This document shows positions 44,248 to 55,407 of a DNA stretch of 64,000 bases, piece after piece. The notes under the pieces are model-generated. The model searched no databases. It was not told the origin of the DNA and saw only the letters and a list, made by a program, of their open reading frames with translations. The translations under genes were made by a program, and so were the position numbers. The stretch comes from Cannabis sativa (taxonomy: Eukaryota; Streptophyta; Magnoliopsida; Rosales; Cannabaceae), in the NCBI RefSeq assembly GCF_029168945.1, contig NC_083605.1, forward strand, positions 40,065,280-40,129,279, written 5' to 3'. Every line of letters begins with the position of its first letter. Positions within the stretch are counted from its first letter, which is position 1.

Positions 44248-45126
44248 TGCCTCATCTTAGCAACAAGAAAGCTAAGGCCTTATTTTTAAGCTCATCCTGT
44301 TTGGGTGTACTCCGACCAACCGCTACGGCAAATACTGCAAAAGCCAGATGCCTCTGGGCGATTACTCAAGTGGGCGGTGGAATTGGGGCAGTAAGAAATC
44401 AATTTCCGACCTCGAACAGCTATCAAAGGCCAAGCTTTGGCCGACTTTGTGGTGGAATGCACAGAAAAAACTGAAAGCATCCCAGAAGGCGATCCCGAGC
44501 CAACACCACAGCCGACCAGCACTGAAAGCAAGCCAACCTGGAAGCTTCACGTGGATGGATCGGCCACAAATCAGCTATCCGGCGTAGGAATTGCCCTTGT
44601 CACACCTGGGGGGCAACACCTGCATGGAGCGGTCAAATTCGGATTCAAAGCCTCCAACAATGAGGCCAAATACAAAGCCCTAATTGCCGAACTCAAACTA
44701 GCGAAGGAAATGAAAGCTGAGCACATCGAGATCTGCAGTGACTCACAACTAGTGGTTAATAATGTATCTGGCGAATACGAGGCTCGGGGAGAAAAAATGA
44801 TAGCATATCTGAGAAAAATACATGATCTGCTCGCACAATTCAAAAGCTACAGCCTCAAGCAGATTCCAAGAGAGGAAAATACAACTGCAGATGTGCTAGC
44901 CCGTTTGGCGAGCAGCAATATAAGTGACAAGGCGAACCTGGTCCCGATCTAGTTTCTTGAAGAGCCTAGCATCACAGGCACGGAAGAAATCGAAATGATC
45001 GATACATCTCTGAACTGGATGACGCCAATAGAAGCCTATCTCAACTCTGGGGAACTCCCAGATAACCGAAATGAAGCTCGGAAAATGAGATGAAAGACAG
45101 CACGGTACATCATCGTAGACGGGATC
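44248..45126 (+). pseudogene. T2B RNase H end and second RNase H domain
   Basis: After a frame disturbance (44248-44430) the second, plant-type RNase H is readable at 44437-44952: WKLHVDGSATNQLSGVGIAL, ASNNEAKYKALIAELKLA, EICSDSQLVVNNVSGEYEARG and EENTTADVLARLASS. Stops at 44950-44952 (TAG) and 45091-45093 (TGA) separate it from integrase. The duplicated RNase H is diagnostic of the Tat branch. Confidence 0.83.
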
Positions 45127-46236
45127 ATGTACAGAAGAGGATTCTCAATGCCATTACTCAGGTGCGTCACACCAAATGAAGCTACAAGGCTTCTATATGA
45201 AGTTCACGATGGATTCTACGAAAATCATGCAGCCGGACAGAGCTTATCAAAGAAAATTCTAAGGCAAGGCTACTTCTGGCCGACAATGATTGAAGATTCG
45301 AAAGCCTACGTAAAGAAGTGCGACGAATGCCAGAGATTTTCAAAGATACCAAGAGCTCCGCCCAACGAGCTGAAGCAGATTCAAAGTCCATGGCCCTTTG
45401 CCATCTGGGGAATTGACCTAATCGGGCAATTACCTAAAGGTAAAGGCAGAGTGCAGTACGGAGTGGTAGCAGTCGACTACTTTACAAAGTGGACTGAAGC
45501 CGAACCAGTTGCAACTATCACATCAAAGAAGGTTCAAGACTTTATAGTGAAGAACATCATATGCCGGTTCGGACTACCTTACAAAATAGTCTCGGACAAC
45601 AGCAAGCAGTTCGACAGTCAATCTTTCACTAATTTCTGCGTGAACCATGTCATCATCAAAAGTTTCTCCGAAGTTGAAGCAGTCAACAAGACCCTGAAGA
45701 ACACACTAAAGAAGAAGCTCAAAGATGCCAAAGGAAATTGGCCGGAAGAACTCCCCGAAGTTCTATGGTCATACCGTACAATGGAAAAAACAACAACCGA
45801 TCAGACACCATTCTCAATGGCGTACGATTATGAAGCTATGCTGCCCGTCGAACTCGAACCACCATCCCACAGAAGGTTGACGTACGATCAAGGTACCAAT
45901 CACATACTCCTTGCAGAATCACTTGATGAAATCGAAGAAAAACGAGCAACTGCAAACTTAAAGTTGGTATCTCATCAACAAAAAGTAGCTCGGTATTTCA
46001 ACAAGCAAGTGAAAGCTCAGAAATTCTTTGTGGGAGATATGGTCCTAAGAAGGTTATTCCTAAACACCAAAGACAGCACGTCAGGTGTACTGGTACCCAA
46101 CTGGGAAGGACCTTATCAGGTGGTCGAAGTTCTCGACTCCGGAGCATACAAACTTGGTAAGTATGACGAAAAAATGCAACTCATTTTAGTACCACGGTAC
46201 TGGAATGGAGAACATTTAAGGAAATACTACCAATGA
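45127..46236 (+). CDS. T2B integrase (internal 9-residue deletion)
   Basis: 369 open codons. Zinc region: EVHDGF, QGYFWPTMIEDSKAYVKKCD, CQRFSK. Core: WPFAIWGIDLIGQLPKGKG with the first Asp and YKIVSDNSKQFDSQ with the second. The third catalytic residue follows in VEAVNKTL. Compared with T1 (KSFSSVARPQTNGQAEAVNK), here KSFS runs almost directly into VEAVNK, so about nine residues including the conserved PQxNGQ are gone. The loop carrying the catalytic Glu is therefore shortened, and the enzyme is probably inactive. The GPY/F module (VPNWEGPYQVV) and HLRKYYQ end the protein at 46236. Confidence 0.88.
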   Translation: MYRRGFSMPLLRCVTPNEATRLLYEVHDGFYENHAAGQSLSKKILRQGYFWPTMIEDSKAYVKKCDECQRFSKIPRAPPNELKQIQSPWPFAIWGIDLIGQLPKGKGRVQYGVVAVDYFTKWTEAEPVATITSKKVQDFIVKNIICRFGLPYKIVSDNSKQFDSQSFTNFCVNHVIIKSFSEVEAVNKTLKNTLKKKLKDAKGNWPEELPEVLWSYRTMEKTTTDQTPFSMAYDYEAMLPVELEPPSHRRLTYDQGTNHILLAESLDEIEEKRATANLKLVSHQQKVARYFNKQVKAQKFFVGDMVLRRLFLNTKDSTSGVLVPNWEGPYQVVEVLDSGAYKLGKYDEKMQLILVPRYWNGEHLRKYYQ

Positions 46237-46430
46237 GTACTTAGGTCGGGTAGACCACCTCAAAGTACTCAGGTTAAATAGACCATTTCAAAGTACTCAA
46301 GTCGGGTAGACCACATTAAAGTACTATTGAACATTCGCTATAAGTGAATGGCCTCTTGGGCGGACTCCACGCAAAGGTTTCAGAAACAAAAGTACTCAGG
46401 TCGGGTAGACAACTTTAAAGTACAGTTTCT
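46236..46430 (+). repeat. T2B short tandem repeats after pol
   Basis: The unit AGTACTCAGGTCGGGTAGAC with a variable tail recurs at about 46236, 46264, 46291 and 46390 (roughly 28-bp period, then a gap). This is the same position as the different repeats after T1 pol. Confidence 0.8.
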
Positions 46431-46684
46431 TATTTGTTTTATGTCATGTTAAGCTAAAAAGATCCATTGGATCACTAGCTCTGATGTAAGTTACTACGGT
46501 AACAAATATATTTTCGATCAATAAAAGAATAAAGATAGTATTTCCAATTCTATTGAGTCGAAAAAATCAGCATGATTATAATTTACCTAGAGTGCGTACA
46601 AAAGGTTCAGTCGAACCCAAAACACCGAACAAAAAAGCAATATATTTGCAAAGACAAGTGACCAAGAGTAATACGTCTGCTCGC

Positions 46685-46707
46685 TCACTTGGGGGGCACC
46701 TATACCT
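46685..46707 (+). other. Internal G-rich tract downstream of T2B pol
   Basis: CACTTGGGGGGCACCTATACC, matching inverted 31891-31913 in T2A and similar to 9836-9860 in T1. Confidence 0.4.
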
Positions 46708-46952
46708 GTACAAAGCATCTGGTAAACATAAAACAAAAACAATTGCACTGCAATTATAAACAGAGAATGAAATTCATTAAGGATAACAAGAGCAAAATGT
46801 ACCGGGATTAAAAGCTGCCCGGTCAGCCCGTTGTCCAAAAAATGAAAATTAATTCCAAGTTTAAAGACCGCTTGGCCGGTCATGATGTCTTAAAGGCCTT
46901 ACGGCCATATATAATATATATATATAAACAGGAGGAATAAAAAGATCAATGT

Positions 46953-49666
46953 TCAAACGGCTGGAGTCCCAGGTTCTGGATTTGATTCTTCTGAGCCGAC
47001 TAGAGCATGAGGATCTATTGTTTGAGCGGGAGAAGCATCAGCAGCCTGGTCAGAAGCTTGGCTGGAAGTTGAAGCAGCCACCTCTTTCCCACCATAGGCA
47101 ACTTGGGCCGCGCAGTACTCGAGGTACATTTCCTTGGCGTCACCTAAGTAGTCGAAGTTGGCCTGGGGATTAGCCTTCCAAAAATCAAAGCAGAGCTCAA
47201 GGCCGGCAGTCTCCAAAGCATCAACCTTCTCCTTCAAGCGGTTTGCCTTGACCGCCTGAGCGTCCTTATCTTCCTTCAGCCGAAGATAGACTTGCCGCAG
47301 AGAAGTCCTCTCATCCTGAAGACGATCAACCTCAGCAGATAAGGTCTCGATGGTCTCCTCAAGAAGATTAGCAGCCTCGAGATCCTTAGTCAGCACGGTG
47401 ATCTTCTTATTAGCGGCAAAAAGCTTCTTGTTGGCCTCACCCAACTCATGGCGAACAACTGCAGTCTCCGCCTTGGCCTCCTCAGCTTCCTTCTTGGCCA
47501 AGTACGCCTCCGCCCTCAAGGTGTCGGACAGAGCCGTACTCTTGGAAGCAGCAGATTTAGCTCGGGAGTAAGCATAACCCATCTTCAAACTGGCCTGCAC
47601 AGAAGAAAAGGTCAGCATATGAAGCTAAGTATGAAAAGCTAAAAGGGAAGTGTCGAAAAGAAAAGACTAACCCTAGTAAGCTCCTGCAAGACTCCGCCCA
47701 CCAACACATCCAGAGATGAGTGGTCCGCACCAGCCAGCTGCTCACCGACCTCAGGAACCAGCCGGTTCATGTGATGAGCCATCACCTCCCTGCCCTTCTT
47801 GACCTCAGGCAGCACGGGCATGGGTAGAGATGGTGCCTGCATCCGTTCAGGAACCCTCCTGACCAGTTCGGACCCAAATGTTGGTGGCCCAGACTCCTTA
47901 GACTTAACAGATTGGGGAGTAGAAGAATTTGTAGTAGCCAGCTTTTCAGAAAGGTCAATGACCTCTCTAGAAGGCCTCTTCTCTGAAGACCCCTCTCTGA
48001 CCTTGGACTTCTTGGACGGAGGGGAAGCACTAGAGCCTCCGCTCATCCTCTTCCTTAAGGCGTCCACCATCTGCCGAGAGATGTCTGCACAGAGCAAAAA
48101 CAACATGGTTAGCAAAAACCAACAAAAAATACAAAGTATGGAAGCCAAGAAGCTGAAAAAGAAGTAAAGCGCAGAGTGACTGTCCGCAAAGAAAATCAGA
48201 AGTCCATCATCACTTGATATCTCAGCCATAACGGCCTTCCCTTTTCCAGCATAAGGATGGGATGGCCGAACAGGTGAAATTGGCTTCCTTATGCGAATGC
48301 CGTGTTCCACGGCCTGGGCGTGGCCGAGAGTTTCTTCTTCCTCCTCAAAGGAGCCACCTGCTCAGCCTCAGCCTCAGCCTCGGCCTCATCTTCAGGATTC
48401 ATGGACTCCTGAGCATACTTCTTTGCCCAAACACCACCCTTCAACTTAGCTTCACGCTTCAGTTGAATCAACTCATCCTCCTGATGAGCTCGTTCAGGCC
48501 GAGCAGCAGCAGACTTCCTCTTCTTCCCCGTCACGGACTTAGAAGAAAAGTCCTCAGGGTAAAGCCTGTACTGCACCAGATTTGCATCAAAGGTCAACTG
48601 GATAATATCCCTGTCTTCCGCCGGCAACCGGGCAAGCTTCTGAGCCCTATCCCTAAGGGTAAGAGTGAGGGGAGGACGGTGATATGTCGGAATCTGCTGA
48701 AACCGAGTCCGGGTGATGTTCGGATCCTTCACCATGAAGTACTCATCAGTAAAATGCCCTATTTTGCTGATGGCCTTGTTGTCCGTCCCGCTCAACCACT
48801 TGAAGCCTGGCTGAGAGAAGTAAAAATACCCCGACCTGCCTTGCTTGGGGGTAGACTTTAGGTCAAAGAACCAAGCGATCTCATGGGGAGAAGGAGTGCC
48901 CCATCCCTGAGAAGCATAGAGGATGAAGAGGGCAGACAAATACTTAATTCCCTTGGGAGTGATCTGGGCCGGGCAAAGGCCGAAGAAGTCCGCCACATCC
49001 TGGAAGTCCTTGTGCAAGGGCATCAACGCCCCTTGCTGGCCATGAGCCCCCAACCAGGCGCACATCCCCTCACTAGGGTTTGAAGTGCGATTGTCGTGGG
49101 CAGGAATGAAGCAGTCCAGCTCGCCCAGGTATCTGTCCTGGTCAAGAGTGCGAAGGCGTGCCTCCGAAATCTTGGACGGAGGACTCACCCATCTGGCGCC
49201 CAAGGCACCCTGCCTCCGATGAGGAACCACCTCAGCAAGCTCCTCGGTGACGTAGTCGACGCCTGCAACCAGGACGTCCTCATCAGCATCAACTGGTTGG
49301 CCAGCCTCATTGTACTCCCCATAGTTTAGGGGTTCAATCTCCTCCTCTCCCTCAGCAGCGGGAGGGCTGCCTGGATGTGCCTCGTCCAGTTCCCTCAACC
49401 TCCTGGACTTCAGCGTCCCCCTCACGGTCCTCCTCCATGGGGACCGCCAAATCCTGTTCAACGTCGGGCAGGGTGGCAAGCCGAGCCACTTGGGGATCAG
49501 AAGCATCAGCCAGACGCGTAGTTTTCTTCGTATGAGATATCATTCTATGGCTGGGTACGAAATCTGAAGAAGGATGAGCACGAAGACAAGGGTGGACTTC
49601 GTGCAGAAGTTGAAGCAGTTCCTGGTCGATTTGATGCTCAGGCTCCCAAGACTCACCAAGGTTCAT
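46953..49666 (-). pseudogene. T2B antisense gene (Transposase_28-like domain plus coiled coil)
   Basis: Minus-strand gene opposite to T2B pol. The ATG at 49666 (MNLGESWEPEHQIDQELL) directly follows the 5'UTR intron acceptor. A frame change near 49390 precedes the conserved domain, in frame to about 48305: RRQGALGARWVSPPSKISEA, GALMPLHKDFQDVADFFGL, SALFILYASQGWGTPSP and FFDLKSTPKQGRSGYF. Another frame change lies near 48305. The next exon is 48084-47672 (phase-1 entry, DISRQMVDALRKRM). The last is 47594-46953 (phase 0), a coiled coil from MGYAYSRAKSAASK to ELCFDFWKANPQANFDYLG, ending at TGA. Intron positions and phases match T2A, and phases match T1. Biochemical function unknown. Confidence 0.8.
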
Positions 49667-50039
49667 CTCCAAAAGACAACACACAAGATGAGTGTTGGAC
49701 GGAGTATCAAGCGAAAAAAAAAGCAAATATGCCGACCAGGAGTACCCAAAAGATTAAAGAGCAGCCATGTTCGAAGAAAAGTCTAAACTCAAGAAGTCAG
49801 AAAGTTTTTCTTGAGTTAGGGAAAAAAATTTCATGAAGCTTAAAGAAAGCAGAATGGGAAACAGACGCAATGCAGTTCTAAAATAAGCCTTACGGCTGGA
49901 AGTTAACGCAAGGACATGGAAAAGAAGAGTCACCGAAGTTTCAAACCCTAAAGTTTCCTACAGTGTTCTTTCTACAGCAAAGATACATTCGAAAGCACAA
50001 GCGTGCAAAGGAAAAACATAAAGGGATTCAGAAACTTAC
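49667..50039 (-). other. 5'UTR intron of T2B antisense gene
   Basis: Donor GTAAGTTTCTG at 50039 and acceptor TCTTTTGGAG at 49667, immediately before the ATG. T2C has the same layout (58943-59305). Confidence 0.65.
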
Positions 50040-50188
50040 TCAAAGATTCAAGTGTCCGGATTCAAGCAAGCCTAAAATCGTGTGTAAACTCTTCAGCAAC
50101 TTTGAAGCCTGAAAACTCTCTCTTTTTTCTCTGAAGTTTGCTTAACAACGAAGGGTGATGAAATGAGGAAATGTGCCAGTACTCCAAG

Positions 50189-50196
50189 TATTTATA
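50189..50196 (-). promoter_or_regulatory. TATA box of T2B antisense gene
   Basis: TATAAATA on the minus strand within TTGCCTATAAATACTTGG, ~150 bp upstream of the 5'UTR intron donor and outside the LTR. Confidence 0.65.
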
Positions 50197-50477
50197 GGCA
50201 AAAGGGTAACTGTACGTAAAGGAACCTTAGACGCCTGGACTTCCTGCCTTGAAAGCAAATATGGGAAATCAAAATAATCGAGTGCAACCGTCAGCCGTGG
50301 AGAGAGAAATTCGGATTTTCAAAATATTAATTGTCAGAGCATTAATTAGCCGAAAACCAAAGGGACGCCCAGTCAGCTTCACATCGAGTCTCGAACGGTC
50401 ATGCTCGACACGTGTCCCCTTCCAAGGCAGAGCCAGTTCGGAATAAGTCTATACGCACCCTCGGAGGTCCCGCACAG

Positions 50478-50491
50478 ATTTGGGGGGAAAA
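50478..50491 (+). other. T2B polypurine tract
   Basis: GATTTGGGGGGAAAA abuts the 3' LTR start at 50492. Confidence 0.8.
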
Positions 50492-51178
50492 TGTTATCCC
50501 AAAATTGGCACTCTGACGTGGCATCACACGAATGGTGACACGTGCCATCAACTTAGAGAACCTGGTCAAATCAACATGCCGAGCAGGATGCCTTGCTGGC
50601 ATGTCCATAATGGAATACTCAACGAGTCGTGCAGAATGAGCAACACTTAGCGAATTCAGCCAAGCACTTCGTGAGTAACCAGCTCAATCCCTATAACTCA
50701 GGGATCAATTTGCGTGGATATGGCATACACACGATTCCACTATTAGTGTATACGGCCGCAATCCCACGATCTTTGTGTTTATGCGCTTTGTAACGAGAGA
50801 GGAAACTCCTCTCCTCAAGTTTCCTGCCCTGTAAATAGTGAGGAATGTTCACTAGGCAGGGGGAGGAGGAAAAAAGAGAGATTGATTGAAACTGTATAAT
50901 AGTGATCATACGCCGAAACGCTATAAGCTAAGGCTATCTAAGAATTATATTCAGAGATATTATTGTAAGAGCTAGAAGAAAAGGAATCTTCTTCCTTATT
51001 CTTAAGTCAATACAACTAACGAGGATTAGGCTATTACTGAACTCCTCGGGGCTGAACCTCTATAAAATTTCTGTGTCTTCTTATTATTATTATTTGCTTT
51101 ATTACGTATTCTTATTACGACATATCGTTTATCACTTATCAAAAGACTCATTTTCGTTGGCTAAAAGCGAGGTCAACA
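50492..51178 (+). repeat. T2B 3' LTR
   Basis: 687 bp, followed by the duplication ATTAG. It lacks ~26 bp present in the 5' LTR (39733-39759), removed between two CGATC copies. The TATA box is altered to TGTAAATA near 50831. Confidence 0.95.
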
Positions 51179-51183
51179 ATTAG

Positions 51184-52696
51184 AATTAATAATTAAGTTT
51201 ATTTTATACTTTATTATTTAATTCTTGTATTTAATACATTTAATTAAATTGAAAATTGAATATTGAAGTTGATTTCATTCTTGATACTTAGATATTATTA
51301 TTTTCAGAATATTTAATTAAATTAAAAATTATTTTAAGTTAGAAATTTTAATTTCAGAACAACTTAAATTTGAATAATTTTCGAAATATATTTTATTTTT
51401 ATTTATTAATCATTTTTTTATAGAATTCGAAATTGCATTTTTTATTTAAATGCAGAAAATTTTGAATTTTTTTTTTGAAAAATAGATTAAAGTTGAAAAA
51501 TTAATGATTTTAATTAATTTTAGACCAACTTAAATAAATAAATTTTCATTTAAATGATTAATTAAAATAAATGAACTACAATATATTGTAATTAGAAAAT
51601 AACTTAATTAGTCAATGAAAGTCTAGATAGTTATTATCTGTTTGCTTGAAGTATTATTCTAGTTATATTTAAGTAAATAGAAAATTAATATTTAAGTTGA
51701 TTTTAATCATGATACTTAAATATTTGATAATTTTCTTAATATTTAATTAAATAGGAAAAATTATATTTGTGTTGAAAATTAATTTTTTAATTAATTTTGG
51801 ACCAACATAAATTAGAATAATTTTTTCAGTATTTATTTTATTTTATTTTATAGCATTTCAAAAATTGTATTTTTTTAAATACATTAATTTTCGAATTATG
51901 CAATATATATTTATAGAAAATTAATTTTGAGTTGTGAATTAATTTATTAATTAATCTTTGGATACAACTTAAATTAAATAATTTTTGAAATATTTATTGA
52001 AAATTATTACTAAGATGGAAAATAATTTAATTTATTTTTCAAATCCATCTAATTATAATTTTAAAAATATTAAATTAAAATTTATATTTAGAATTTTATT
52101 CAAAATTACAAATTTTAATTAAATAAATATATATTTAAAATAAATAGATTAAAATAAATATTAGAAGAAAATACATTTTAAATAATGAGCTTTATTATTA
52201 GTATATTCGATCTCCATTGTTGGTTCTACATAGTTCTTGTTTTAGTGAGTAATCATCCCTGATGGAGGAACGTTCATTAGCAATTTAACGCCGTAGAATC
52301 TCGAAAGATAAGTATTATTTGTAAGTGTTTTATTTTTAGTATGGATCACCCTAATGGTGGTGACTATTAGTAAGACTTACAAAAGTATGAAACAATGGTA
52401 GAAGCTCATAAGATAGAATGGCCTTGACTCTCGCCTAAACGGGACAACGTTGGGTTCTCATCTTGATCGAATAAAAGGTTGCTAGAATGTTTATCATTTT
52501 AGATGAGCTGACAACTCTATTCAATGGATGGTATCTTTGACTCTCGCCTAAATGGGACGCTAACATCAGTTTGTTGAAGACCTTGGAAATTATTTAGGAT
52601 TGTATGTTTTAGTATTTTTGCTTGTCATTCCTACTTTCTAAGTGCTAATAATTTCTGAATATGATTTTGTGTTTGAACCTTACTTGATTTCTATTT
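51184..52696 (+). other. B leader, second part, no gene
   Basis: AT-rich non-coding leader resuming after T2B. It contains two copies of TTGACTCTCGCCTAAAYGGG at 52424 and 52537. A pyrimidine-rich TTGTTATTTGTAG just before the gag ATG could be a splice acceptor, but no donor could be assigned. Confidence 0.6.
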
Positions 52697-52718
52697 ATTG
52701 TTATTTGTAGTATCCAAC

Positions 52719-53579
52719 ATGATAATGACCAACCCCATGGTGTCACTATTGACTGATAATAAACTGAATGGATCTAACTTTATCAAATGGAGAGATAACA
52801 TTCACATTGGTCTCATTGGTGAAAATGCGCTATTTGTGTTGACTGAAGTGGCTCCTGAGCAGCCTAGTGAGAATGCAACCAAAGCAGTAAAGGAAAAGTT
52901 CGAGCGTTGGCAGAATGCCAACAACAAAGCTTGATACTTCATGCTGTCTAGCATGGTTGACGCGTTGAAGACAAGGTTTGCTAACACTTTCACAGCTGCA
53001 GAAATCATGAACCAGTTAACTGAGCTATTCGGGATGGCATCAATTCAAACTCGCTTTAAGGCGACTAAGAATTTCATCAATGCACGTATGAGACCTTATC
53101 AGAGCGTGCGTGATCACCTTCTCCAGATGACTAGTTACTTCCAGGAAGCTGAGAATCATGGAGCTGTTATAGATCAGACAACTCAAGTGAGTTTGATCTT
53201 AAACAGTCTGACTCCAGCCTTTCTGCCCTTCACTTCAAACTATGTCATGAACAAGTTGGAGCTTGACTTTCACGAGTTAATCAACAACCTTCGGACATTT
53301 GAAAATTTGATTGGAGGACCGCAGAAAGGAGGATCTAAAGCTCCTAGTTCTAGCAATGCTAATGGGGGCGCTAAGGATGAGGCATACATTACCTCTACTT
53401 CCAAACCCAACAACAAGAAGAAGAGGAAGAATAGCAAGAAGCCTGCTCAAGCTGTGAAAACTGTTAAAAAGAAAAAGGCTGCTACTCCCAGAGATAAGCC
53501 AAAAGGAAAATTCTTCTATTGCAATGAAAAGGGCCACTAGAAACCCCAATGTCCTAAGTTTCTAGCAAAGAAACAAGGT
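52719..53579 (+). pseudogene. B gag (copia type), two stops
   Basis: Starts MIMTNPMVSLLTDNKLNGSN at 52719. The copia gag fold is recognisable: FIKWRDNIHIGLIGENALFV, VDALKTRFANTFTAAEIMNQL, TKNFINARMRPYQSVRDHL and QVSLILNSLTPAFLPFTSNY. A lysine-rich tail and a zinc knuckle follow. Stops are TGA at 52932-52934 and TAG at 53538-53540 inside the knuckle (CNEKGH, stop, KPQC). The first knuckle Cys is also replaced. Both stops are in one continuous frame. Gag would package the element's RNA. No pol follows. Confidence 0.85.
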
Positions 53580-55407
53580 ATTTCTTTCTATGCTATAAAC
53601 TCATGTGTTTTAGATTGAAGATGGTTGGACATATGGGTAGAGATAGTCCAAGATTGAAGATGAAGCTCGAAATCTTCTATTTTATTATAATTTTTGAATT
53701 AATTGTTTTAATTTAAGAACAATTTGGATTTCAATTGTTGGTTTGGGATTTTTATCCCCTATTTTTCATATTATTGCAGACAATTCGTTTTATTTTGGAG
53801 AATATTATAATAAACTTCTTCTCTTTTTGGAAATGAATTGCATTTATGAATTGAGCTTCATTTACTTTATCTTGTGTATGCCAGTACCAATTTAATTATA
53901 TGTTTATAATGTTTGTATGTGTTTGTGTTTTATTATTGATACAAATTCTATGGTATATTAAACTCTACAAAGAATGAATGCCACATAAACACTTAGAATT
54001 TCATTCTATGTTTATGAATAATTGTTAATTCTAAAACAATTATTAAGAATTTGTTTAATAAAAAGATCTTTTGATCTGATAGGGTGGAAGAAGTTAAGAA
54101 CAATATGCAGTTCAACGATCTTTTATATCTATTGAACTCTGGATTATACTCATAACTCCACATGATCTCTATATCACTTAGGGGTAGATTAAACTATTGA
54201 AATATGTAGTTCATTTCGAACTCTAGACTATACTTAATACACCACAATACTCTATGGCACACATATTTTTTGATTAAACATGGATGTAATATAATGAATA
54301 AAATTAGCAAATTATTTAGAACATATTCTTGATCTTAGTTCTTGTTTCGATTAATAAATTACTGTTGTAATAGATATTGATACCAATATAAGTTCTTAAA
54401 CATAGTATCACAGTACCTCATTTGAGTGGGAGAATTTTAAATTCTAAGCCCATCTTCATTTGGATGACACTTGTGATAGGAACTTTAGAATACAACTGAG
54501 AAAGTAAATCTAACCATTCACATAGATAGAAATAACTTATCAGAATTTTAAGAATAGGATAGTAGAATTTTGCATAGTCTCTTCGAATGACTTAGACAAA
54601 AATTCCTAATCCTCATGAAAAGTTTTATGGTATCTCTAATGATTACTCGATCTTAAGCAAGTGTTGAATACTAATGTTAATACTAGATTGTTGTGTTGAT
54701 GACTTAGTCTAGAAGGACCTTACAGTTTCAGACTAAGAAAATATGTCACAGCAAGATATCCTTGAAAAACAATAGTAAGAGGTTAAATGTGCTTCTATGT
54801 ATGAATTTAACTAGACTCCTACTGTTGAGTGGGAGCCATCTGAGATGTAATCAAACAAGGAACATAAGGAGACAGTCAAAAAAGATTTCTGAAAGTGACC
54901 TATATGCTAGATAATAGGGATGTATATTAGAAGTCCTTATATCTACACCAACTCATAAAGGATTCGAGATGGTGATTACTCTGGGGGTTGAGGAATTATT
55001 CTAGAAGAGTGTAAAAACCCATCTATAATAATTTAAGCTCCATCAGTGAAGATACATAACTTTGTAATTTCGAAATACTGGAAAGTTATTCAATTGAAGA
55101 AAATTCTACACTATATTATCTCTATTCCATTTTGGATAGAATTAGAGATATGTCTTCTGTTTATTCAGATGCACTTAATAAGCAGTAAAGAATTCAGTAT
55201 CCCTTGATGAGTAATGCATATAGTAAATAATGTTGCGTAATGTTTTATGAACACAAAGGAAGTAATGGTGAAGAAAGCAGTAGCTTACCACAGACTTACA
55301 GTTCCAATAATTCGGGTTGAGTCAAATATACTACACTTGATCTGAAGATCAAGACAATAGATTGATTGAAATGCACTACTTGTTTTATTTTAGTGCAAGT
55401 GCGAGTT
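53580..55407 (+). other. B region between gag and 3' LTR, no pol seen
   Basis: About 1.8 kb of AT-rich sequence with only short frames. None contains protease, integrase or RT motifs. It ends in the PPT-like AGTGCAAGTGCGAGTT next to the LTR. Either pol was never present in this family or it was replaced long ago. Confidence 0.65.

Larger units (their letters stand above)
39459..51178 (+). mobile_element. T2B: Tat-type gypsy element nested in B
   Basis: Complete 11.7-kb element. LTRs are 39459-40171 (713 bp) and 50492-51178 (687 bp), with TG...CA ends and duplication ATTAG at 39454-39458 and 51179-51183. Order is leader, gag, protease, RT, RNase H, second RNase H, integrase on the plus strand, repeats, antisense gene on the minus strand, PPT, LTR. 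LTR divergence by eye is about 4% plus a ~26-bp deletion. Several stops and a 9-residue integrase deletion make this copy inactive. Confidence 0.95.

Noticed and set aside
52700..52719. Splice acceptor just before B gag
   Set aside because: A good pyrimidine tract and TAG are present, but no convincing donor could be assigned in the long AT-rich leader.
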